Assembly (NCBI GenBank): GCA_003671255.1
Contig: QWPF01000007.1
Location: 1 to 60,706 of the forward strand
Direction: 5' to 3'
Length of the DNA: 60,706 nucleotides
From: Planctomycetota bacterium
Lineage (GTDB): Bacteria > Planctomycetota > Planctomycetia > Gemmatales > Gemmataceae
Below are positions 33,635 through 43,434 of this stretch, one piece after another (the first letter of the stretch is position 1; the number at the start of each line of letters is the position of its first letter). The translations under genes and the position numbers were made by a program. Below the pieces are notes generated by a model. That model had not been told where the DNA came from. It did no database searches and worked only from the letters and a program-made list of their open reading frames with translations.

Positions 33635-36043
33635 TTATGGTACCAAATTCCCCAGCAAGTCCTCTGCTGACTTTTTCCTTACCCATCCTACCGTAACAGT
33701 TCCCGGTTGAACACCCGCATAAAACTCTAAATGATCCGGTAGCTCTTGCACCAACTCTTTTCTGTCCTTCCCTGATTTTATAAGAAGCAGGGTGTTTGGC
33801 CTTTCATTAAGAAACTTCATCAACAAAGGTTTTTCATTTCTGGAGAAAGAAACGACCTCGGCATCGGGGAGGTAAAACGGAGCAGAATCCCATAAATGCG
33901 GGTAACAAACCACGAGAGAGGGCATTTGTTTTTCCGCTTTGAGATGCGCCCTAAGGTGCCCCCGCAATGAAAAAATATGGTTGTAAGCTGGAAGGATTTC
34001 TCTAATTCCAACATAAAGTGTCAGAAAAAGAACTCCAGCAGTTATTAAAAAGGAAAGTTTTCTTTCGGGTTTTCCAGCTTTAAGCATCACCCAAAAGCAA
34101 AGGGCCGTCAGAAAGATAAACCCAAGAATAAAGCCGGTGCCCGGCTTAAAAATACCGCGAAACATCCCCGCAAAAGAAACTCCAAAGCCTGCCAAAAGAA
34201 GTACACCCAAAAAATTGAATGCCCCATTTGAAACAGGTGCCAACAAGGTTTTCCAAAAAAGACCCTCTGCATTAGAGCAAAGTACTGCCCTCACTTGACA
34301 CCCAAGCGCAATTGCAAGCATAGGCAATACAGGCAAAAGATAAATTGGCCTCTTGCTTAATCCCATCGAAAAAAAGGTTAATATGACCAATCCCGTCAAC
34401 AAACCAAATCCCGCAAAGGATCCCAAATACTGCTTCCTTGTTTTTGGTTGAAACAACGAACTGATCAACCCCGGAAGTAGGAAAATCCAAGGCATCATTC
34501 CAAATAACAATTGAGGTAGGAAAAACCAGAAGGGCTCTTCGTGATCATAGGGGGCGACATACCGTAGAAAATTCTGCCCTATGTAAAAATGCTGAAAGAA
34601 ATCAGGTTCTCTTAGCGTAACCGCAATCTGCCAGGGAATGGAAATGACAAGTGCGGTGAGGATAGGCACCAACCAAGATTTTATTCCGGGTTTAAAAGTG
34701 CGTTGGTCAACGAATGTCCATAATGCGATGGGCAAAGCCAAAAGAATGATGGCGACGGGGCCTTTAGTAAGAATGCCCAAACCCATGCAAATACCGAAGC
34801 CAAGCCAGTAGAAAAGATTAAGCTTCTTTTGATTGCAAGCCAGAAATCCGAGGCATAATCCTAAAGTGACCCACAAGCAAAGAAGTGTGTCCGGAGCCAG
34901 CATTCGCTCTAAATAAATAAATCGGTTGGTAAGGCACAAAATAAACCCCGCGATCAGTCCTTCCCAATGAGCCTTTGCATTAATTCCCCAAAAAACCAAA
35001 ACAAAAACTGAGGCAATTCCTGCAAAGCATGGAAGTAACCTTGCGGCCCAATCGTGAATACCAAAGATTTGATAAAGGCCCATCACAGCCCAATAAGTAA
35101 GGGGAGGCTTATCTAAATAGGGTTTGCCATGAAGCAAAGGCACAACCCATTCGTTCTGGAGGAGCATTTCTCTAGGGACTTCCGCATATCGAGCTTCCTG
35201 AGGTTCAAGTAAAGGCGCCCGTAGGCTGGAAGCAAATAAGAGAGCAGAAAAGAGGAGCAAAATGAGAACGCCCGAAAAGTACGCCAGCCTTTCACTTTTC
35301 TTCCATTCCTTAAATGAAGGAGTTGATTCAGGACTGTTGAAAAAATGATTGCTGAAACAATAAGGGATGAGAGTTTTTAAAGTTTTGGGAACTTCCATCC
35401 AGCCCACTTTGCTACTTCCCGCATAACGCAATCTGTGTCTTACAGGCACTTCCTTGATGACCAGATCGTTGCAGGCAGCCTTGTGAAACATCTCGGTGTT
35501 GACGAAAAAGTTTTTAGCATCGGGAAGGATTTTGTTAAGGGCAGATTTTCTGAATATCTTTAATGCGCAATCACAATCTCTAACTCCAGTGCCTAAAAGA
35601 GAATGCACTAAAAAGTTGTAGCCTTTGGATAAAAAGATACGCAACTTCGGGTCTTGTCTGTCAAAGCGATACCCAGCAGCAATATCTGAAGTTTTTATGG
35701 CTTCGAGTAAATTGGAGAGATCTTCAAGATAAAATTGGGAGTCAGCATCGGTAAATGCCACGAACTCAAAACGAGCCGCCTCGAATCCCGTGCGAAGGGC
35801 TGCACCGTATCCTTGATTCTTTTCATGTCTGATGATTTTAGTGTGCGAATAAAGGCTGGCTATTTGCGAGGCAGCTTCAAAAGTTGAATCTAAACTTCCA
35901 TCATCAATAATTAGAATTTCATAATCGGAAAGATTTAGTAAAGATAAAGCTTCTTCTGCTTCAATGATTGCCTGCCCAATGCCTTTTTCTTCCCGGTAGG
36001 CAGGGATCACCAATGATAAATTTCCGTATGAAGCCGCTGGCAT
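33635..36043 (-). CDS. GT2-GT39 (ArnT-like) glycosyltransferase fusion
   Basis: An 802-residue protein joining two enzymes. Residues 1-225 are a GT2 transferase of the polyprenyl-phosphate sugar type: SLVIPAYREEKG, IDDGS (46-50), and DADSQF (99-104). After a linker, residues 255-600 form a multi-pass GT39/PMT domain of the ArnT kind: LEPQEARYAEVPREML (279-294), GKPYLDKPPLTYW, and RMLAPDTLL, with about 10 further membrane helices. The first domain probably makes the lipid-linked sugar that the second transfers. The likely target is lipid A, core sugar or another envelope glycan. ATG 36043 is preceded by AAGGAAG; a GTG is two codons upstream. It lies 108 bases before secA. Confidence 0.85.
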   Translation of the reverse strand: MPAASYGNLSLVIPAYREEKGIGQAIIEAEEALSLLNLSDYEILIIDDGSLDSTFEAASQIASLYSHTKIIRHEKNQGYGAALRTGFEAARFEFVAFTDADSQFYLEDLSNLLEAIKTSDIAAGYRFDRQDPKLRIFLSKGYNFLVHSLLGTGVRDCDCALKIFRKSALNKILPDAKNFFVNTEMFHKAACNDLVIKEVPVRHRLRYAGSSKVGWMEVPKTLKTLIPYCFSNHFFNSPESTPSFKEWKKSERLAYFSGVLILLLFSALLFASSLRAPLLEPQEARYAEVPREMLLQNEWVVPLLHGKPYLDKPPLTYWAVMGLYQIFGIHDWAARLLPCFAGIASVFVLVFWGINAKAHWEGLIAGFILCLTNRFIYLERMLAPDTLLCLWVTLGLCLGFLACNQKKLNLFYWLGFGICMGLGILTKGPVAIILLALPIALWTFVDQRTFKPGIKSWLVPILTALVISIPWQIAVTLREPDFFQHFYIGQNFLRYVAPYDHEEPFWFFLPQLLFGMMPWIFLLPGLISSLFQPKTRKQYLGSFAGFGLLTGLVILTFFSMGLSKRPIYLLPVLPMLAIALGCQVRAVLCSNAEGLFWKTLLAPVSNGAFNFLGVLLLAGFGVSFAGMFRGIFKPGTGFILGFIFLTALCFWVMLKAGKPERKLSFLITAGVLFLTLYVGIREILPAYNHIFSLRGHLRAHLKAEKQMPSLVVCYPHLWDSAPFYLPDAEVVSFSRNEKPLLMKFLNERPNTLLLIKSGKDRKELVQELPDHLEFYAGVQPGTVTVGWVRKKSAEDLLGNLVP

Positions 36044-36184
36044 TTGCACTTCCTTGTGCTTGCATAAAAAGCTGAAAGATTCTCAATCATAAAGATTGGC
36101 ACAAGTAGTGATAAGCTGTCAAGGCGTCTGCGTTTAGGATTTCTTTACTTCCCACTTGATTCAAAGAATCCTATTATATTCTAA

Positions 36185-37783
36185 ATGAAGCACCCAGATG
36201 CCCCACCTTTGCCCGCTTGGATAATGAAGAAGGATGGCAGAATCGTGCCATTCCAAGAAGATCATATCTGCAAAGATTTATACGAAACGGGAGTAATGTT
36301 GGGTAAGCCTGACCCCTTTCTTGCAAGAGAGTTGGCAGATGCCACCTCGTATTTTTTGGCATCGGAAAACCCCGGAGCGACATTAAAACAAGAAGATGTA
36401 ATTTTTGCGGTAACCAGAACGGTTCGAGAATTTGGGCATCCGGATATAGCACTAAAATACCCTGAGTTTGCCTATAAAGTTGAATTCGGCCAAGGGTCGG
36501 TAGAAGTTGAGACCGAATTGTTTCCGGGAAGAAATGTAAAAACGCTTCAAGAGTTTAACCGCGATAAAATGTTGAATTCGGTGCTTACCCCTGACTTGGC
36601 AGCGGGAATCCAGGAAGGGTGGATCCAAATGGAAGGGATATCCTTCCCCGATGGCCTTCTAGCAGCATCGTGGGTGAAAGAAGATTGGCTGGATATGGTT
36701 TTGCAGAGTCCAAAAGAATTCATTTCAGGCATAAAAAATCTCGCAGCAAAACAAATTCATTTTGAGGGTGCAGAGTATTTAGCGTTAGAACAACCCCGGA
36801 TCGATAAGAAGCTATTAAAAACAGCTTTGAGCGTCATGGATGTGTGTTTAGAAACTACAGGGAATATGGGGGTTTTGCATTTAAACTTCCCGAGCGCCCC
36901 CTCATGGTTTCAAGGATTGAATTATAGCCCATTGTTTCAACCTGAAATGCAAAGCAATAAAGAAAAAGCTTTATTGCTTACCCGTGCATTTCTAGATGCT
37001 TGGATTGAGGCATCGCCTAAGAGGCTTAAAATGCATTGGCATCAGATAGGCGACATCGATGCGAATGTGAAGCCAGTTTTTGATTATTTGTCTCAAAATA
37101 CCCATAATTGGGCGTTCTCGCGATTGGCGAAGTCCGGGCTTAATTATTTATCTAATAAGTCGGATCGCAATGTCTTGGATAAAATGTCTTTGCGTCTGGA
37201 TAAGCTAGCCAAGGCCTGCATGCGTAAAGGGATCTTGCATAAATTTGGGGGAAGGCTCCCAAGCTTGGTTCGTTTGGGAATAAGTGCCGGGATACAAAAG
37301 CGAGCATTCATAAGGAAAATCGAAATCGAGCGCAGGCAAAATGAAGAGATGAAAGTAAATTTAGGTGCGGGTTTCTTGTTAGAGAAGGCCCGATTAATCA
37401 TCGCCCCAAAAGGCCTTCCCGAACTTTTAGAGAATATCTTCCCGGGAAAATCTTTGGTAGATGATGAAGTAACCTTGTATGTGAAAAATGTTTTAAGTGT
37501 TTTAAAAGAAACTGTGCGCTCCGAGGAAATCAAAGGGTTTATCCCAATTTCGATTGATTTATCCCATCTTTTAGAAGTCAAAGAATCGAAAATAAAGGCA
37601 TTGGTTGAAGCTCAGAGCGGTGGCCCTAAGTTGAATATTCCAAAAGACTTACAAGGTAAATCGAGGTGGCTTAATTCGTTGGTTTCCGACGATGATTTGC
37701 TGAGTATTTTTGTAACCAACAAAGAACCCATTCTTGATGAAAACAAGAAGTCGTGGACAAAAGTTCACTCGCTGGAGTGGTAA
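36185..37783 (+). CDS. ATP-cone protein of unknown function, degenerate NrdD-like body
   Basis: A 532-residue soluble protein. Residues 11-96 form an ATP-cone, the nucleotide-binding regulatory domain of ribonucleotide reductases and NrdR: AWIMKKDGRIVPFQEDHI, then QEDVIFAVTRTVREFG, and the ALKYPEFAY end. The remaining 430 residues have a stretch (LNSVLTPDLAAGIQEGWIQMEG) reminiscent of the anaerobic reductase NrdD after its cone, but I find no glycyl-radical motif (RVxGY) and no zinc cysteine cluster at the C-terminus. It may therefore be a regulator or a divergent relative rather than a reductase. No Shine-Dalgarno site precedes the ATG; TATTAT and TATATT just upstream suggest a near-leaderless start. 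Function unknown. Confidence 0.65.
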   Translation: MKHPDAPPLPAWIMKKDGRIVPFQEDHICKDLYETGVMLGKPDPFLARELADATSYFLASENPGATLKQEDVIFAVTRTVREFGHPDIALKYPEFAYKVEFGQGSVEVETELFPGRNVKTLQEFNRDKMLNSVLTPDLAAGIQEGWIQMEGISFPDGLLAASWVKEDWLDMVLQSPKEFISGIKNLAAKQIHFEGAEYLALEQPRIDKKLLKTALSVMDVCLETTGNMGVLHLNFPSAPSWFQGLNYSPLFQPEMQSNKEKALLLTRAFLDAWIEASPKRLKMHWHQIGDIDANVKPVFDYLSQNTHNWAFSRLAKSGLNYLSNKSDRNVLDKMSLRLDKLAKACMRKGILHKFGGRLPSLVRLGISAGIQKRAFIRKIEIERRQNEEMKVNLGAGFLLEKARLIIAPKGLPELLENIFPGKSLVDDEVTLYVKNVLSVLKETVRSEEIKGFIPISIDLSHLLEVKESKIKALVEAQSGGPKLNIPKDLQGKSRWLNSLVSDDDLLSIFVTNKEPILDENKKSWTKVHSLEW

Positions 37784-37877
37784 GAATTGCTCGCTTGACC
37801 CTTGTCGCTTGCACTTGTTGCTATTAAACTAATATCTTGATGAATTTTTTTGACCCGTATGATTGACAGGAGTTTCT

Positions 37878-38147
37878 ATGCCTCACACGCGCAGTGCCAA
37901 GAAAAACTTGCGCAAGTCCGAAAAAAGGCGTGCACTTAATCGTGCTGCTCTTCGTGACATTACCTTACTTGTAAAAAATGTAAGGAACGCACCTGTAGGT
38001 TCAACTGAAGAATTGCAAAAGCAGTTTAACCTTGCAGCTAGCAAAATTGATAAAGCTGGTGCTAAACGAACCATGCATGCCAATAAGGCTTCAAGATTAA
38101 AGTCTCAGCTCAGCAAAATTCTGAACAAAAAGACTGCTGCTAAGTAG
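37878..38147 (+). CDS. rpsT: 30S ribosomal protein S20
   Basis: An 89-residue basic helical protein with the family start MPHTRSAKKNLRKSEKRR and the later KRTMHANKASRLKSQL. It binds 16S rRNA early in small-subunit assembly. ATG 37878 is preceded by ACAGGAG at ideal spacing; the frame extends 5 codons further. It is a single gene with its own terminator. Confidence 0.97.
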   Translation: MPHTRSAKKNLRKSEKRRALNRAALRDITLLVKNVRNAPVGSTEELQKQFNLAASKIDKAGAKRTMHANKASRLKSQLSKILNKKTAAK

Positions 38148-38168
38148 TTTGTTGATTAATAAAATAGG

Positions 38169-38202
38169 AAGCGCACACCTTTGTTAAAGGCGTGCGCTTT
38201 TT
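38169..38202 (+). terminator. Rho-independent terminator of rpsT
   Basis: AAGCGCAC (38169-38176) pairs with GTGCGCTT (38192-38199). An inner CCTTT/AAAGG pairing follows across one mismatch, with a T run at the end. It overlaps the stop of the convergent MMPL gene. Confidence 0.85.
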
Positions 38203-40573
38203 ATATTGCTTTGCGCAATTTTTCGCGATATCGCAGGCGATGAATCTTTGCAGTTTCCGCACCTTCAAGCCTCTTCCAAATAAGCACCGTGAATGCTGGT
38301 ACTAAAATTGGTCTGACAATAAAAGTGTCAAGCAAAACACCAAATGCCAGCGCAAATCCAATCTGAAACAAGGTGTTTAATCCTGCAAGCATCAAAGTTG
38401 CAAAGGTGCCCGCCATGATTAATCCACACGAGGTGATCGTTCCCCCGGTAAGCGCCAAGGCCTTGCGCGTTCCTTCAACTGCCCCATGAATCTCTTTTTC
38501 TTGAATCATTCGTGTGATTAAGAAAATATTGTAATCTTCGCCCACAGCAACAAGGATGATAAACAAGAAGAAGGGCACGCGCCAATCAAGCTCGCCAATA
38601 GCTCTGCCATCATACCAGTGTGCCATCAAAGCGGTGGCACCAAGGGTGACAAAATAACTGAAAAGAACAGTAACGAGCAAGTAGGCCGCAAGCCATGGGC
38701 TTCGAACCAGATAAAGCAAAATAAGGAAGATGCCTACGAGAACCATCCAGTTGATTCTAAATCGGTCGGATTCAGTAACGGTGGACATATCCTGTGCAGC
38801 AACAGTAAGGCCATAAATTTCAGCATTAATGACTCTGGATCTGCCTGCAGCACTAGGAAGTTGCTCTCTAGCCCAATAACGAAGGCTATCAAGTGTGGGC
38901 AAGCTTGCGAGTTCGAAGGGATCGGTTTTTAAAACAACTTCAAGTCTGGTAACATATTTGAGTTTATTTTTTTCGCGCCCTTCGCGGTTCACGAGGGTTG
39001 CCAGATAATATTCGCGTGCAACTCGCATGATTTGGTCGTCAACGCCTGCCAAGACATTCGACCAGAATTTTTTAAGGATGCCTTGGGCATCTTCATTAAT
39101 GCCTTTGGGTTCTTTAACAGGCTGACCTAAAGGTTGAGTTAAGCTTCGAACTTCAGCAACGCCTGATAGCCTTTGAAAACCTTGGCTTAAGTGGCTTAAT
39201 AATCTCTTGCCTTCTTGGTTGTCCCAAGGCTTGTTCGATTCAAGGAGAACGATGACCGGGCCAAGTTCGCCCGGAGTAAAATGTTCTTGAATCGCTTGTA
39301 AACCAAGAACGCTTTGGCTTTTTCTGGAAAGCTCGCCCGTGGTGTTATAATTAGGGGTTACTTGTAGGCCAATGATTGCAAGAGGAACGAGAGCAACGGT
39401 AATCACCGCTAAAGCTCTGATTGGGTGGGAAACCACCATATCGCCAAAGCGGAACCAAGCAGCGTGTTCTTTTTCAGGAGCAATAGCAACAGGTAGCTTT
39501 CCAGGCCAGAAGGCTAATTTGCCGCATAGCCTTAATAACGCAGGCGCCAGCGTTAACGATGCAAATAATGCGACTGTCAAGCCTAATGCGATTGCAGGCC
39601 CACCACAACGAACCTTGGCAAATTCCGCAAGTATCATCAAGCTTAGGCCGCATATTACCGTTCCAGCACTAGCAACAATGGCGTGCCCCACATGTTCAAC
39701 CGAAGCAGCGATCGCTTCCTTAGGATCTAAGCCGTTGCATAATTCTTCGCGATAACGGCTGATGAGGAATAGGCAATAATCCGTGCCTGCCCCATAAAGC
39801 ATCACGATGGCAAATATCTTGCTGATATTCATCAAGTGAAACCCAGGGATTAAAGTACATAGCGCTAATAAATTGAGGGCAATCCAAACGGAAAGAACGA
39901 TGGTAATTAGCGGTATGATCGCCAATCCTGGTGCTCTATAAACAAATAACAAGGTTACAATGACTAAGAGAATCGTTGCTAAAGTTGTACTATCCAGGCT
40001 AGATGCTCCAGCACTGATTAAATCTCTACCGACAGCGGCGATGCCTGTTACTTTGATTTGAACCGGCCCATTTTCTTGAGTGGGGAAATGCTCTCTAAAT
40101 ACCTTCTCGGCTTTATCTACGGTTAAACGAGTTTGGTTAGCCATGAAAGGGGTGGCTAGAAAAACTTGTACCAAGGTGCAAGTTTCATCGATGCTTTTAA
40201 GTTTTTTTCCTATGACAGGTTCTTTTTCGTAAAGAACTTTACCTATTTGCAGATCGGGTTCATTCTTTGCGAGTTCTTTGATTGCGGAAACTGCCTGATC
40301 AAGATGGGCGTAATCCTGAGGGCTAAAGCCGCCCGTTTTCTTTTCGACTAGGAAGATAACTTTGCTTGCAAAAATATCGTTTGGAAATGCTTCTTCTAAT
40401 AGCTTGTAACCACGGACGCTATCGCAACGCGCTGGCAGAAAGCGGATATCATCATCTTGGGAGTTTTTTTCCCAAGAGGGTGCTAGAAATGCTGCCGTAA
40501 CTCCAAATAGAAGCCACGCAAAACATATCTTCCAAGGGTGGTTGGCGGCCAATTGGCCTAACCATCGGTACAT
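38201..40573 (-). CDS. MMPL-family RND transporter
   Basis: A 790-residue inner-membrane protein with the two-repeat RND layout: one N-terminal helix, a periplasmic domain, then a group of five helices, the whole pattern repeated. Hallmarks are YGAGTDYCLFLISRYREEL and VAVGEDYNIFLITRMIQEK, each at the start of a repeat's helix group, as in MMPL proteins (mycobacterial MmpL, hopanoid HpnN). The substrates of such proteins are mostly lipids. I chose ATG 40573, with AAGGAG 11 bases upstream. No adaptor or lipid-biosynthesis gene is adjacent, so the cargo is unknown. Confidence 0.85.
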   Translation of the reverse strand: MYRWLGQLAANHPWKICFAWLLFGVTAAFLAPSWEKNSQDDDIRFLPARCDSVRGYKLLEEAFPNDIFASKVIFLVEKKTGGFSPQDYAHLDQAVSAIKELAKNEPDLQIGKVLYEKEPVIGKKLKSIDETCTLVQVFLATPFMANQTRLTVDKAEKVFREHFPTQENGPVQIKVTGIAAVGRDLISAGASSLDSTTLATILLVIVTLLFVYRAPGLAIIPLITIVLSVWIALNLLALCTLIPGFHLMNISKIFAIVMLYGAGTDYCLFLISRYREELCNGLDPKEAIAASVEHVGHAIVASAGTVICGLSLMILAEFAKVRCGGPAIALGLTVALFASLTLAPALLRLCGKLAFWPGKLPVAIAPEKEHAAWFRFGDMVVSHPIRALAVITVALVPLAIIGLQVTPNYNTTGELSRKSQSVLGLQAIQEHFTPGELGPVIVLLESNKPWDNQEGKRLLSHLSQGFQRLSGVAEVRSLTQPLGQPVKEPKGINEDAQGILKKFWSNVLAGVDDQIMRVAREYYLATLVNREGREKNKLKYVTRLEVVLKTDPFELASLPTLDSLRYWAREQLPSAAGRSRVINAEIYGLTVAAQDMSTVTESDRFRINWMVLVGIFLILLYLVRSPWLAAYLLVTVLFSYFVTLGATALMAHWYDGRAIGELDWRVPFFLFIILVAVGEDYNIFLITRMIQEKEIHGAVEGTRKALALTGGTITSCGLIMAGTFATLMLAGLNTLFQIGFALAFGVLLDTFIVRPILVPAFTVLIWKRLEGAETAKIHRLRYREKLRKAI

Positions 40574-40776
40574 TCCCTTGCAACTCCTTTGCCAGAGCAA
40601 AGTTTCTAAGAGTGTAAATCCTTTTACACCACAACAGTTTTATATCGGCGTGTTAATTTGCCACGCTTAAGTGAAAAGCAAAGTTTTTTACGATTAATAA
40701 GAGATAGGTAAGCTTGGTAACGCTGACCTGTTTTATTCTCTGAATTTTCACTTTTACTTCATGGCCAATATGTACT

Positions 40777-41583
40777 TTAAAATGCAAGACCGATCATGGC
40801 AGGTTTTTGATAATCTGCCTCTAAGACCTGATAGATTACGGGGTTTAGGCCATTTCTTATTATCGAGCCCTTTTTCCCAATGTGAGTATGACCACTTAAA
40901 ACATGACTCAGCTTCTTAATCTTAAGAGCTTGAGTACCTAAAGTAAGGTTACCAGCATAAGCATTGGAAAATGCCCAACCTGATTGATTGGTGTCCCGAT
41001 GTATTTGTTCCTCGAATATCGGGAAATGAGTTGCGGCAATGATCGTATGAACCGCAGGATTATTATCCAAAGAGTTTAATTGACCCAAGAAAGGCCCCGA
41101 AACCCTCAACGCAAATTCAGGATCCGACCATTCCCAGTCAACTAGTAATGCATCGCTATTAAAATTAAATTTTTCTTGGGCAAAGTGTAGCTCAGAGTGA
41201 GAAATTCCAGGATCGACCGCTGAGTAATCGTACCAACCAATCGTTCCCGCAATCCCAATACCATTTTGCACATAAGAAGTTCCCTCAAGCCAAGTGCATC
41301 CCAAATCTTTGGTGATATTAGGTAACTCTTCGAACCATAATTTTTTACTATCGCTAAACCTTCGTACCCATAAATCGTGATTACCAGGTAAAACAAGCAA
41401 AGGGCAGGTGAAAGACTTTCGAAAGAGACGCAGGCATTTTTCGAAATCCTGAACTGATTCTCCCAAATCGCCACCCAGAATAAGAATATCCGGGCCAAAT
41501 TCTGAAATCTCTTTTACAAGCTGTTCAATCTGCCACAAGGGGGTGATTGGTTGATGCAGGTCTGCGGTGAATGCGATTTTCAT
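40777..41583 (-). CDS. Calcineurin-like metallophosphoesterase
   Basis: A 268-residue soluble phosphoesterase with the dimetal motifs in order: FTADLHQP (Asp8, His10), LGGDLGE (Asp), VLPGNHDLW (Asn-His-Asp), ATHFPIFE (His), and LSGHTHIG near the C-terminus. The substrate is unknown; the family includes cyclic-nucleotide and nucleotide phosphodiesterases and protein phosphatases. It begins 3 bases after the hisG stop codon, so it is the last gene of the apt-hisI-hisG operon. Confidence 0.85.
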   Translation of the reverse strand: MKIAFTADLHQPITPLWQIEQLVKEISEFGPDILILGGDLGESVQDFEKCLRLFRKSFTCPLLVLPGNHDLWVRRFSDSKKLWFEELPNITKDLGCTWLEGTSYVQNGIGIAGTIGWYDYSAVDPGISHSELHFAQEKFNFNSDALLVDWEWSDPEFALRVSGPFLGQLNSLDNNPAVHTIIAATHFPIFEEQIHRDTNQSGWAFSNAYAGNLTLGTQALKIKKLSHVLSGHTHIGKKGSIIRNGLNPVIYQVLEADYQKPAMIGLAF

Positions 41584-41586
41584 GTT

Positions 41587-42468
41587 TTATTCGATAATTT
41601 TATTGAGAGGATATTCCACGATGCCCTTGGCGCCTGCCAAGCTTAATTTTGGAATTATATGCCTGACAACGCTTTCATCTAGGATGGTATTTAAGGCTAC
41701 CCAAGAAGGATCAGAGAGCGAAGAAATAGTGGGTTTTTGCAAAGCAGGCAATATTTTCAGAACATCTTCGAGTGAACTTTGAGGCACATTCATCATCAAA
41801 CCAACTTTTCCCTCTGCAGCTAGTGCGCCCTTCAGCATCAACACCATATCATCCATTTTTTTGCGTTTCCAAGAATCTTCATGAGCATCTTTGTTTGCAA
41901 TAAAGCGGGTTGTGCTTTCAAGAAGCTCTGCAACAATCCGCAACTGGTTGGCCCTTAGGGAGCTTCCCGTTTCAGTGACATCAACAATCGCATCAGCGAA
42001 CCTTGGAGGTTTGACTTCGGTTGCGCCCCAACTAAATTCCACCTGAGCTTCAACCTTGTGGCTTGCAAGCCAACGATTGGTGATATTAACCACCTCGGTT
42101 GCAATGCGTTTGCCTTTAAGGTCTGAGATGTTTTTGATTTCAGAATTTTCGGGCACAGCTAAAACCCATCGGACGGGCCTTTTGCTGACTTTGCTGAAAA
42201 TTAGTTCGGTCATGATTGTAACATTGGCCTGACTTTCTTGAACCCAGTCGAAGCCGGTAAGACCACAATCAAGCGAGCCATTTTCAACATAGCGTGGCAT
42301 CTCTTGCGCCCTAATCAAGGTGCAATGAATTTCAGGATCATCAATCGAAGGGTAATAGCTTCTAGATTGGAAGGTCAGCTTGTAGCCAGCTTTACGAAAT
42401 AAATCGCCAGTGGCTTCCTGCAAACTTCCAGCAGGAATCCCCACGCGTAAAATCTTCGGGTTGCTCAT
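41587..42468 (-). CDS. hisG: ATP phosphoribosyltransferase, long form
   Basis: A 293-residue enzyme catalysing the first step of histidine synthesis, ATP plus PRPP to phosphoribosyl-ATP. It opens [18 protein letters not shown], and has [19 protein letters not shown] and the PRPP loop [13 protein letters not shown]. Its length and C-terminal domain of about 75 residues ([10 protein letters not shown] onwards) mark the long form HisG-L, which binds histidine itself and needs no HisZ. Its ATG overlaps the stop of hisI in an ATGA, so translation is coupled. Confidence 0.95.
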   Translation of the reverse strand: MSNPKILRVGIPAGSLQEATGDLFRKAGYKLTFQSRSYYPSIDDPEIHCTLIRAQEMPRYVENGSLDCGLTGFDWVQESQANVTIMTELIFSKVSKRPVRWVLAVPENSEIKNISDLKGKRIATEVVNITNRWLASHKVEAQVEFSWGATEVKPPRFADAIVDVTETGSSLRANQLRIVAELLESTTRFIANKDAHEDSWKRKKMDDMVLMLKGALAAEGKVGLMMNVPQSSLEDVLKILPALQKPTISSLSDPSWVALNTILDESVVRHIIPKLSLAGAKGIVEYPLNKIIE

Positions 42469-42842
42469 TTCTTATACACCTTTGAAGGGTCAAAGATCCT
42501 TGATCCAATAACTTCGGTCTTGCCATCGTTTAATTTACGAAAAAAGCAGGAAGAAAACCCTTCATGGCATGCAGCGCCGCCAATTTGTTCAACTTTAAGT
42601 AGCACGGTATCCGCATCACAATCGATGAAAAGTTCTCTAACGATTTGAAAATGCCCGCTTTCTTCGCCTTTACGCCAAAGCTTATTCCTGCTTCTACTGA
42701 AATAAACAGCTTTCCCTGTTTTCAGGGTTTCATTAAAAGCCTCTTCATTCATGTAGGCTAGCATTAAAACTTCGCCTGTTTTGGCATCTTGAGCAATCGC
42801 AGGAATCATACCACCGGTCTTGGAAAAATCTAACATGTTCAT
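42465..42842 (-). CDS. hisI: Phosphoribosyl-AMP cyclohydrolase
   Basis: A 125-residue protein carrying only the cyclohydrolase domain, third step of histidine synthesis. Metal-binding motifs are DCDAD and [32 protein letters not shown] is the substrate segment. The pyrophosphohydrolase HisE domain is absent and must be encoded elsewhere. It overlaps hisG by 4 bases and lies 17 bases after apt. The start may be 42842 or the ATG two codons later. Confidence 0.95.
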   Translation of the reverse strand: MNMLDFSKTGGMIPAIAQDAKTGEVLMLAYMNEEAFNETLKTGKAVYFSRSRNKLWRKGEESGHFQIVRELFIDCDADTVLLKVEQIGGAACHEGFSSCFFRKLNDGKTEVIGSRIFDPSKVYKK

Positions 42843-42859
42843 TCTCGAGACAAATTTAA

Positions 42860-43372
42860 CTAGTAAGTAACAAGGCTGTAGGATTCATATCCTTTAAGCT
42901 GATCTTTACCCTTCAAAAAACTTAATTCTATCAAAAAGGCGCATGCTGCAACATTCCCACCCGCTTTTTTTACTAATTCACATGCTGCTTTCATTGTTCC
43001 ACCGGTTGCCAGTACATCATCTATTATCAGTATATTATCGCCTGGTTTAACCGCATCGGTGTGCATATGCAATTCCGCACTGCCATATTCCAGATCGTAG
43101 CGCAATGAATGGGTTTTATAGGGCAATTTCCCTGGTTTTCGTAATAGAATTAACGGTTTTTTTAACTGTAATGCCAAAGGAGCCGCGAATAGAAAACCCC
43201 TAGCTTCTGCAGCAGCAATCGCATCAATTTTTACTGATTTCACCAGTTCCTGCAGGCTGTTGATTGAAGTTTGAAAAGCATTGGGATCGCTTAGCAAAGG
43301 TGTGATATCCTTGAACATGATTCCAGGTTTGGGGAAATCAGGAATATCGCGTATGAAAGATTCAAGCTTCAT
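42860..43372 (-). CDS. apt: Adenine phosphoribosyltransferase
   Basis: A 170-residue purine-salvage enzyme making AMP from adenine and PRPP. Segments: [21 protein letters not shown] at the start, [19 protein letters not shown] and the PRPP loop [17 protein letters not shown] 43372 is preceded by GGAG at 8 bases; the frame extends 9 codons upstream. It is the first gene of the operon with hisI and hisG, two other enzymes that use or derive from PRPP, and is divergent from the GNAT gene at 43435. Confidence 0.95.
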   Translation of the reverse strand: MKLESFIRDIPDFPKPGIMFKDITPLLSDPNAFQTSINSLQELVKSVKIDAIAAAEARGFLFAAPLALQLKKPLILLRKPGKLPYKTHSLRYDLEYGSAELHMHTDAVKPGDNILIIDDVLATGGTMKAACELVKKAGGNVAACAFLIELSFLKGKDQLKGYESYSLVTY

Positions 43373-43434
43373 CAAAGGCGCTCCAGAAATATAGAACAAG
43401 GATTAAAACTCGATTCACTTACCTAAAGGCAATT

